From Chitinophagaceae bacterium (GTDB lineage Bacteria; Bacteroidota; Bacteroidia; Chitinophagales; Chitinophagaceae), in the NCBI GenBank assembly GCA_021151685.1, contig JAGKWS010000028.1:1-38726 (forward strand): a stretch of DNA of 38,726 nucleotides. The letters run 5' to 3'. Every line of letters begins with the position of its first letter. The first letter of the stretch is position 1. Position numbers and translations under genes: made by a program. Shown one piece after another: positions 32,697 to 38,726 of this stretch. The notes under the pieces were generated by a model that did not search any database, was not told where the DNA came from, and was given only the letters and a program-made list of their open reading frames with translations.

Positions 32697-34121
32697 TTAC
32701 TTGCCACGACCCTGCACCAGCACTATAAAGGTGTACATCATTATTTTGATGTCCAGTGCCAGCGAGCAGTTTTCTATGTACAGCAGGTCGTACTTCATAC
32801 GTTCTATCATTTCGCCTACATTCTCGGCATAGCCAAACTGTACCATGCCCCACGATGTAAGGCCCGGTTTCACCTTGTGGAGATACTTGTATTGTGGGTG
32901 TGTAGCACTTATGATGTCTATGTAGTGCTTACGCTCTGGCCGGGGCCCTACCAGAGACATGTCGCCCTTCAGTATGTTTACGAACTGTGGCAGCTCATCA
33001 ACACGCCATTTACGCATAAAGCGGCCCCATGGGGTGATGCGGGGATCGGCCTTGCTGGAAAGGGCGGGCCCTGCCTTTTCGGCTTCCAGATACATGGAGC
33101 GAAATTTGTATATGTGAAATGGTCTGCCAAACAACCCTATACGTTGTTGTTTGTAGATGATACCCCCCTTGGACGAAAGGACCACCATAATGGCAGTAAA
33201 TATCAAAAACGGCAGCAACAACAGCAAGGCTGTACCAGACACTATAATATCTATCATGCGTTTGCACACACGCTGCCAATCGGGCATCAAATCGGGATGT
33301 ATGTGAATCAGAACCGCATCATATACGTTGCTGGTCTTTACCGAGCCGGAAAGGATATCGTAATAGTCTGGTAGTACCTTTACAACAACCGGCCTGTAGG
33401 ATAGACGTGTAAGGATGTTTTCGAGCAGGTGATGTTCGGAAGAATCTACGGCTACTATTACTTCTTCTATTTCGTTTTTGTCTATCAGCTCTTCCAGTTG
33501 CGAAATATGGCCCAGTTGCTTCAGATACTGGCTCATGCCGTTACTGCTTTCGCGGTTGCTGTAAATGAAGCCTACAAATATATTGCCCAGTACCTTGGGG
33601 TTTTCCAAAACCTCTTTATATATGTCTATAGCTTGTTGGTTGCCTCCAATAATCATGGTTTTGAACCCTACCTTGCCGGTAACCAGATTCCGTTTTACCC
33701 GCCACAAAATCCACATACGGCTAACGAGCGCAAATGACGTATGGATAAGCAGGTACCGGCTTATGGTATTCATGAAATAATAGTAGTCTCCGGTATCGTC
33801 GCCAAAGACAATAACAGACACTACTATGCAGCCAAGGATGGATGAAATGAGTGTACGGTTGATTTCATTGAGTCGGGATTTTCGGTAAAGGTCGAAATAG
33901 GTACCAGAGAGCAGATAAGCAAACAGCCAACCTGTTGGTATAACCAAAAAAACATTGATGAAATCGCGTGAGTGCAACAGGTTTAGGGTATTGGTGTAGG
34001 ACAACCCAGTGAGGAAGTGTTGTCGGTACATCCAAAAGCAGAGCCACGCCAGCGATGCTGATGCATAGTCTAAAGCTGCCAGTTGCCTGATGGCGTTCTT
34101 TTTTTTCTTATCAAGCCGCAT
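32697..34121 (-). CDS. Polyprenyl-phosphate sugar phosphotransferase (WcaJ/WbaP family)
   Basis: 474 residues. Four to five N-terminal transmembrane segments (about 10-135) come first, then a Rossmann-like central domain (FKTMIIGGNQQAIDIYKEVLENP). Next are another membrane helix (about 285-305) and the C-terminal catalytic domain. The catalytic domain has RIGLFGRPFHIYKFRSMYLEAE, FMRKWRVDELPQFVNILKGDMSLVGPRPERKHYI and KVKPGLTSWGMVQFGY. The family attaches the first sugar-1-phosphate to undecaprenyl phosphate at the inner membrane to begin exopolysaccharide or O-antigen synthesis. It is the last gene of a leftward operon (Gfo/Idh/MocA, lipoprotein, transferase), with a 4-nt gap to the lipoprotein gene. 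The sugar is unknown. Confidence 0.93.
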   Translation of the reverse strand: MRLDKKKKNAIRQLAALDYASASLAWLCFWMYRQHFLTGLSYTNTLNLLHSRDFINVFLVIPTGWLFAYLLSGTYFDLYRKSRLNEINRTLISSILGCIVVSVIVFGDDTGDYYYFMNTISRYLLIHTSFALVSRMWILWRVKRNLVTGKVGFKTMIIGGNQQAIDIYKEVLENPKVLGNIFVGFIYSNRESSNGMSQYLKQLGHISQLEELIDKNEIEEVIVAVDSSEHHLLENILTRLSYRPVVVKVLPDYYDILSGSVKTSNVYDAVLIHIHPDLMPDWQRVCKRMIDIIVSGTALLLLLPFLIFTAIMVVLSSKGGIIYKQQRIGLFGRPFHIYKFRSMYLEAEKAGPALSSKADPRITPWGRFMRKWRVDELPQFVNILKGDMSLVGPRPERKHYIDIISATHPQYKYLHKVKPGLTSWGMVQFGYAENVGEMIERMKYDLLYIENCSLALDIKIMMYTFIVLVQGRGK

Positions 34122-34125
34122 TTCC

Positions 34126-34977
34126 TCAGAAGGTAACCAGTTTTATGTTATCGATGAGCAATACACCGCTTGTTTGGTCTTGCAGAGCAGCTTTAATGAA
34201 GAAGTGATACGTATCGGCCGGATAGTTGGTAGTGAAACCTGAGAGATTTAGGTAAAATTTTTGCCATTTATTGTTGGGCAACACCCCCGCCAGATAGGTG
34301 GTAGAAGAAGAGTATAACGATCCGAGATTTGCTTTTATAGCAATGGCAAACGGAGCTGTTGTTTTATAGTCGAACTCGAGGAAAGAATAGCCTTGCTTGA
34401 TGGGGAAGGACTTGATGGTACTGTCTATAGAACTATCGGCAGCCGAGTTGAGATAGACAGCACCGCTACCTGCACCTTCAAATACAAGGGTAGGGTCTGT
34501 AACCACCCTTAAGGTGGTGGTACCTCCCACTTTTGAAAACTGGGTGATACCCGAGTTGAAATCGGATATTTTAGTAAAGACAACAGAGTCGTAATAGCCT
34601 GTTTTGGGAGTGTAGTTTATTATCTCTCCCGGTTTTTCGGGTAGCGACAAGAATGCCATTTTATAGAAGGGGTAGGGTGCAGGGCGTTCGTTGCGGCCAT
34701 TTACCAAAATACCTGGTGCCACCTGTAGTGTGCCACCGCTACCCGATGTGACAACGGGTATTACCGCCGGCAAATCGAAAGAACCAATATTGTCGCCATT
34801 ATAATAAACGGTGACACATTTAATGTCGGTGAGTCCTCCTCCGGTAAATTCGAAGGAGTCTATTCTTACATAGGTAGGAATAGGCTCGGAGGGGTTGATG
34901 ATATTGCAACTATAGTTGGTTGCTATCACAAACAGCACATACGCTATGTAAAATAACTTACGGTAAAAATGAGACAT
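34126..34977 (-). CDS. Lipoprotein with probable beta-sandwich C-terminal domain
   Basis: 283 residues. A lipoprotein signal ends VIATNYSC (Cys at about 24). The mature N-terminal part (30-130) is beta-rich with VYYNGDNIGSFDLPAVIPV. The C-terminal part (about 150-283) reads like a jelly-roll or lectin-like domain (GSGAVYLNSAADSSI, YSFLEFDYKTTAPFAIAIKANLG, KWQKFYLNLSGFTTN, LLIDNIKLVTF). I do not know a named family. It lies between a sugar-nucleotide oxidoreductase and a sugar phosphotransferase, so a link to surface polysaccharide is plausible. Spacing is 35 nt from the upstream gene and 4 nt to the downstream one. Confidence 0.75.
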   Translation of the reverse strand: MSHFYRKLFYIAYVLFVIATNYSCNIINPSEPIPTYVRIDSFEFTGGGLTDIKCVTVYYNGDNIGSFDLPAVIPVVTSGSGGTLQVAPGILVNGRNERPAPYPFYKMAFLSLPEKPGEIINYTPKTGYYDSVVFTKISDFNSGITQFSKVGGTTTLRVVTDPTLVFEGAGSGAVYLNSAADSSIDSTIKSFPIKQGYSFLEFDYKTTAPFAIAIKANLGSLYSSSTTYLAGVLPNNKWQKFYLNLSGFTTNYPADTYHFFIKAALQDQTSGVLLIDNIKLVTF

Positions 34978-35012
34978 CGTAGTTCTTTCCTCTACTGTAA
35001 CGAAAAAAAAAG

Positions 35013-35999
35013 TTAAACATTGTGTGTCTGGCTATGAATACTCATCTTTTTTAGAATCTGATGAGCTACATCCATAGCCTGGTAACCATCTACAGCCGAA
35101 ACCCGTACTGGTTTGTCCAAAAGTACAGCCTGTGTAAATTCAGATAATTCGGCATGTATTGCATTGGTGGCAGGTACTTGAGGAGCCTGTATGAACAGTG
35201 TCTTTTTTTCGCCGTTACCAAGGTCTATCGGGAAGTTGGTGAGAGATTCGTCGCCTTCTTCGTCTTTCAGACGAATGATCTCGGTTTTTTTGTCCAGAAA
35301 ATCTACACCTATGTAGGCATCGCGTTGAAACAGGCGCATTTTACGCATTTTCTTCAGCGATATTCTGCTGGATGTAAGATTGGCTACACAGCCATTATCA
35401 AATTCGATACGTGCGTTAGCTATGTCGGCGGTTTCGCTTAAAACAGCTACCCCGCTTGCCGATATCCGTTTAACAGGCGATTTTACCAGACTCAGCACAA
35501 TATCAATGTCGTGTATCATCAGATCGAGTATCACAGATACATCAGTCCCACGTGGATTGAACTGTGCCAGCCGGTGAGCTTCTATAAACATAGGATGTAT
35601 TGGCTGCTCGCCAAGTGCCTGCAAGGCGGGGTTGTATCGTTCTACATGACCTACCTGGCATTTTACGTTGGCTTCATGTACAAGGTTCACCAGTTCCAGT
35701 CCTTCTTCCAGGGTATTGGCCAAAGGTTTTTCTATAAACAGGTGTTTGCCTGCCAGCAGGCATTTTTTGCCCAATTGGTGGTGGGTGGTGGTGGTAGATA
35801 CAATATCCAACGCATTACAGGCGGCAATCAGCTCATCTGCATCAGTATAGCGGGTAATGCCAAACCGCTGTGTAGTGGCAATGGCATTTGCATCATCGGG
35901 GTCGTAAAAGCCAATCACTTCCGCCTGTTCTACTTTCAGCCATTGTTCTATGTGGATCTTGCCCAGATGGCCCGCTCCAAAAATTCCGATTTTCAGCAT
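35013..35999 (-). CDS. Gfo/Idh/MocA-family oxidoreductase
   Basis: 328 residues. NAD(P)-binding start MLKIGIFGAGHLGKIHIEQW, acidic strand end GFYDPDD, EKP motif in HLFIEKPLANTLEEG, HVERYNPAL, and the catalytic-site helix LDLMIHDIDIVLSLV with the His-Asp pair typical of the family. It likely oxidises or reduces a sugar nucleotide (UDP-GlcNAc 3-dehydrogenase-like enzymes share the VGHVERYNPA pattern), but the substrate is an inference. First gene of the leftward polysaccharide operon, and divergent from gldK across a long spacer. Confidence 0.88.
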   Translation of the reverse strand: MLKIGIFGAGHLGKIHIEQWLKVEQAEVIGFYDPDDANAIATTQRFGITRYTDADELIAACNALDIVSTTTTHHQLGKKCLLAGKHLFIEKPLANTLEEGLELVNLVHEANVKCQVGHVERYNPALQALGEQPIHPMFIEAHRLAQFNPRGTDVSVILDLMIHDIDIVLSLVKSPVKRISASGVAVLSETADIANARIEFDNGCVANLTSSRISLKKMRKMRLFQRDAYIGVDFLDKKTEIIRLKDEEGDESLTNFPIDLGNGEKKTLFIQAPQVPATNAIHAELSEFTQAVLLDKPVRVSAVDGYQAMDVAHQILKKMSIHSQTHNV

Positions 36000-36298
36000 C
36001 TTATCAATCTACCTGTTCGCGAAAACGATTTTTCCGGCACGCAAGATAATAAATAGGAGTCAGTTATCAGATTGTTGTCTTTTTCAAAAAAAATATTGTG
36101 GTCAACGTTTTTTTTGAGTTAATCCTGAATATTTATTTTCAGATTGTTTATAAGTTCAAAGTGTTGTAAAAAACAATGTTATCGCTTTTGGTTAATATGT
36201 TTAATGGGCGTGCATTTCAGCGTATTTTAATATTGCAAACATTTGCAAATTGCTGTGGCATACTGCTTGCGTTGTGTGTGCAATATATGTAGACATTT

Positions 36299-36313
36299 GC
36301 CTGTATTACAGGC
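36299..36313. promoter_or_regulatory. 15-bp perfect palindrome, possible operator
   Basis: GCCTGTA and TACAGGC flank a single central T. The short loop and absence of a T-run make it more like a dimeric regulator site than a terminator. No regulator is identified. Confidence 0.3.
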
Positions 36314-36365
36314 TCCCAATCGATGTAATGTAGTGTGTAGCAGCGTTCGTTTTTTTGAATAGTTT

Positions 36366-36394
36366 TTGGTTTTACGAGAATGTGGTTATCTTTA
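36366..36394 (+). promoter_or_regulatory. Distal candidate promoter for gldK
   Basis: TTG at 36366-36368 (within TTTTTGG) and TATCTTTA at 36387-36394 are 18 nt apart; the -7 box has one mismatch to TAnnTTTG. It would give a leader of about 210 nt. Confidence 0.35.
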
Positions 36395-36522
36395 CGCTGA
36401 TAAGGAGTGTTCTGGCAATTTGCGGGTAGGTAGTATTATGCGTAGGTATAATGCTGCCCAACAAGATGGAAATTGTTTTTAATTATTTAGCATAGCTATA
36501 TACTGAATGATGTGATTTGGTA

Positions 36523-36530
36523 TATATTTG
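36523..36530 (+). promoter_or_regulatory. Proximal candidate -7 element TATATTTG for gldK
   Basis: Exact TAnnTTTG match followed by CAC, 83 nt ahead of the gldK ATG. No -33 TTG at standard distance. Confidence 0.4.
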
Positions 36531-36613
36531 CACGCAGTTTGTTCCCTCCTCTATCAAATTAAGTATTGCTGTATCGGATTAACGTATATTTATAAATTAT
36601 AAAAGTTGCACGT

Positions 36614-38509
36614 ATGTATATAAAGAGACATTTAATGTTTGCCGGGCTGTTATTTGCCGCTGCATCCTCTTTATCAACAGATTCTATCGCTCAGGCTAAC
36701 CCCAATTATCACAGGTCACGCACGCGTCCGGTTATTCCTTTCAGACATCTTACGCTGGCAGCTCCTCCGGGAATGGTATATATACCCGGTGGTTCTGTTA
36801 CTATTAAGTATAGCCAGTCTTCTACTGACACAAACAGTAAGAAGAGGGTGAGTCTCAGTTCTTTCTACATGGATAAGACAGAGGTAACCAACCAGCAATA
36901 CCGTATGTTTACTGAGTGGGTGATAGATTCTATTGCCATTGTAAACTATCTGAAAGACGATTGGTACTTCCTTGACCCTGCACCGGCACAGAAAGCTGTT
37001 ATACCCCCCCCGGAGGTGGCGGCTGTGGCCGATACTACGGGCGGTATAAAAGATACTACTGCTACTGCATTGGGTAGCGATATACCAGGTGGTGCGCCTG
37101 TGGCAACTACAACGCCTACCACTACTGTTGCACCTGTTACCGCAGGTACGCTCACTGCAACTACCGATACTGCGCAGAAGTTTACAACTTCATCAGCTAT
37201 TACAGACTCTAACGGTAACGTGATTCGTCGCCGTATCAACTGGGCTCGTGTAAAGCATAAAGATATCTTCGATAACAATGATGAAGAAATTCGTGCAAAA
37301 ATTGCACCAATGATTGATGCCACTACCGGCAAGATCAAAAAAGAACTGTACATGTATCCGTTTACTTACCTGAAAGCAACCGGTACAAACCGGAATGTGA
37401 AAATAGGTGAGTATGCTACAGAACATATCAACATCTTCCCTGACGAGGCTATATGGTTCAAAGACCTCAATAACTCTCAGGTTGAAATACTTGTTGAAAA
37501 CTACTTTACCCAAGAACCATTTGATGATTATCCGGTGGTGGGCGTAAGCTGGAAGCAAGCACGTGCATTTGCTGCATGGAGAAGCCACACGAACAACGAG
37601 TATGCCGATATTGCAGAATATCTGAAGTACTATCGTCTTCAGTACAGCCTGCCTTCAGAAGCACAGTGGGTATATGCTGCCGGTAAAGACATCAAAAACT
37701 CGAATGAGCCAGTAGCAAAACCAGAACCAGAGCCAGAAGCTACACCAGTAGATACGGCTGCAACAACTGCTGCGGCACCAGCATTAGACAGCGCAGGGAA
37801 TCCTATAGTTGCGGCAACACCAACAACAACCGATACTACTACATTGGCTTCTTCGGACGGTATACCAACATCTACAGATGACGGTGAAACCAAGAAAGAA
37901 AAGAAGAAGAAGAAAAAGAAGAAAAAGTCTGATGACGAGGAAGAAGAAACACCAGACGAAATAGTAATGGCCAAAAGTGAAAAGGATGGCCCCGCATTGG
38001 TAGACAGAGACCGCGATGGTAACTTGCTGGTAAACTTCAAACAGGAAGAAGGTGACTACTCGGTGGATGGTTCTAACTTTACGTTGCCTGTAATGTCTTA
38101 TGCCCCCAACGAATTTGGTGTATATAATATGGTAGGTAACGTATCGGAGTGGGTATTGGATGCATACAGTCCTTCTGCCTTTGCCTTTGTATCAGACATC
38201 AATCCGGTACTGTTGTACGATGCCGACCCTAAGGATGCCGATGCGATGAAGCGTAAGGTGGTGCGTGGTGGTTCTTTTGTAAGTAACGCAAAAGCATTGA
38301 GCCCCTTCACTCGCGATTTCGAATTGCAGGACAATGTACACTGCTACATAGGTTTCCGTTGCGTGATGTCTGCACCTGAAATACTTACGAAGAAGGTGGC
38401 AACACGCCGCAAACTTACTGGTAGTAAACCGCCTACAGCCTCTACAACAACGGCTACAGGAAAGGGCGATGCACCAGCAACAAGTGCCAAAACAACTACA
38501 AAAAAATAA
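36614..38509 (+). CDS. gldK: Type IX secretion/gliding protein GldK (formylglycine-generating-enzyme fold), enlarged
   Basis: 631 residues, longer than typical GldK/PorK (about 460-500 as I recall). Signal peptide about 1-27 (ending DSIAQA); no cysteine is near it, although GldK/PorK are normally lipoproteins. The SUMF1/FGE-like fold is split in three: PPGMVYIPGGSVTI to FYMDKTEVTNQQYRMF (51-99), YPVVGVSWKQARAFAAWRS to LPSEAQWVYAAG (306-357), and YAPNEFGVYNMVGNVSEWVLDAY to VVRGGSFVSNAK, CYIGFRC (496-583). Between them lie two low-complexity inserts: Ala/Thr/Pro-rich (about 122-195) and Pro/Glu then Lys-rich then acidic (about 362-450, with a run of nine lysines). With GldN it forms rings at the outer membrane. 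gldL follows after 89 nt. Confidence 0.93.
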   Translation: MYIKRHLMFAGLLFAAASSLSTDSIAQANPNYHRSRTRPVIPFRHLTLAAPPGMVYIPGGSVTIKYSQSSTDTNSKKRVSLSSFYMDKTEVTNQQYRMFTEWVIDSIAIVNYLKDDWYFLDPAPAQKAVIPPPEVAAVADTTGGIKDTTATALGSDIPGGAPVATTTPTTTVAPVTAGTLTATTDTAQKFTTSSAITDSNGNVIRRRINWARVKHKDIFDNNDEEIRAKIAPMIDATTGKIKKELYMYPFTYLKATGTNRNVKIGEYATEHINIFPDEAIWFKDLNNSQVEILVENYFTQEPFDDYPVVGVSWKQARAFAAWRSHTNNEYADIAEYLKYYRLQYSLPSEAQWVYAAGKDIKNSNEPVAKPEPEPEATPVDTAATTAAAPALDSAGNPIVAATPTTTDTTTLASSDGIPTSTDDGETKKEKKKKKKKKKSDDEEEETPDEIVMAKSEKDGPALVDRDRDGNLLVNFKQEEGDYSVDGSNFTLPVMSYAPNEFGVYNMVGNVSEWVLDAYSPSAFAFVSDINPVLLYDADPKDADAMKRKVVRGGSFVSNAKALSPFTRDFELQDNVHCYIGFRCVMSAPEILTKKVATRRKLTGSKPPTASTTTATGKGDAPATSAKTTTKK

Positions 38510-38598
38510 ACTGCTAAACGGAAAACTAAACAATTGAATCACTAACAAATTTCACTGGGAAAATCACAAAACAATCATCACTCACAAATCCAACAAAT

Positions 38599-38726
38599 AT
38601 GAGCAATCAAAAAAAGAAAATCGGTCTTAACTCCATTATCTCTTTCGGAGCCAGCGTCGTTATCGTAGGTCTGATGTTCAAAATACTTCACTGGCAAGGC
38701 GGTGAAATAATGATCGGTCTGGGTCT
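38599..38726 (+). CDS. gldL: Type IX secretion motor protein GldL, 3' end outside window
   Basis: Only the first 42 codons are in the window, beginning MSNQKKKIGLNSIISFG. The first transmembrane helix (ASVVIVGLMFKILHW) with the FKILHW motif matches the start of GldL. GldL with GldM forms the proton-powered inner-membrane motor of the T9SS. It starts 89 nt after gldK, and gldM and gldN are expected next outside the window, as in most Bacteroidota. Confidence 0.92.
   Translation, partial: MSNQKKKIGLNSIISFGASVVIVGLMFKILHWQGGEIMIGLG

Larger units (their letters stand above)
36000..36613. other. 614-nt AT-rich spacer between the Gfo/Idh/MocA operon and gldK
   Basis: No coding frame is supported here. 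It holds two candidate gldK promoters (36366-36394 and 36523-36530), a perfect 15-bp palindrome at 36299-36313, and a repeated TTGCAAA (36233-36239 and 36243-36249, the second inside the palindrome ATTTGCAAAT). The length is unusual for this compact region, so transcriptional control or an unrecognised RNA is possible. Confidence 0.45.

Noticed and set aside
1..38726. tRNA, rRNA, CRISPR arrays, transposases, phage or defence genes
   Set aside because: Intergenic spaces were read on both strands and none showed cloverleaf, spacer-repeat or terminal inverted-repeat structure; no protein showed such families. Small RNAs without strong structure could be missed by eye.

Overview
The window looks like a piece of a Bacteroidota chromosome, most likely from the order Chitinophagales (the family is a guess). 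Three things point there. Type IX secretion genes gldK and gldL lie at the right edge. A large secreted hydrolase ends in a type IX (Por) sorting domain. Many genes are preceded by the -7 element TAnnTTTG typical of Bacteroidota, and clear Shine-Dalgarno sequences are rare. Coding density is high, with no tRNA, rRNA, insertion sequence, CRISPR array or phage gene seen.

Left part (1-5.8 kb): a leftward pair for sugar-nucleotide or polysaccharide work (a two-domain oxidoreductase, then wecB cut by the window edge), a divergent space holding a perfect 28-bp palindrome with a T-run, a DUF2911 exported protein and an MBOAT O-acyltransferase. Middle-left (5.9-13.4 kb): a beta-CASP metallo-beta-lactamase RNase, ftsY, a small membrane protein and a GT-C-like membrane protein, a cysteine-free class III sirtuin, an acetyltransferase, a lipoprotein gene broken by an in-frame TGA, and queG. 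Then (13.4-18.4 kb) come an SDR/acyl-CoA ligase pair and a tightly overlapping ABC ATPase/permease/LolA-like operon.

Middle-right (18.4-29.5 kb), nearly all leftward: pcm, an 1104-residue TPR hybrid histidine kinase with receiver and Hpt domains, a GNAT gene, the T9SS-tailed hydrolase with a small exported protein ahead of it, a TM2/DUF2752/DUF4870-like/M48 protease operon and a small Pro/Tyr/Arg-rich secreted protein. A single small lipoprotein gene at 23.1 kb faces right. Right part (29.6-38.7 kb): a TMTC-like glycosyltransferase followed after 6 nt by an AlkC-type DNA glycosylase. Facing them is a leftward operon of a Gfo/Idh/MocA oxidoreductase, a lipoprotein and a polyprenyl-phosphate sugar transferase. 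A 614-nt AT-rich space then leads into gldK-gldL.

Functionally the window is mainly housekeeping plus cell envelope: surface polysaccharide synthesis at both ends, protein secretion (FtsY, T9SS), envelope lipid or lipoprotein handling, sensing and repair. I did not find a defence system or other clear novel machine. The most notable items are the nonsense codon in the lipoprotein gene, the enlarged GldK without a lipobox, the sirtuin with no cysteines, the orphan palindrome, and the membrane operon ending in an M48 protease.
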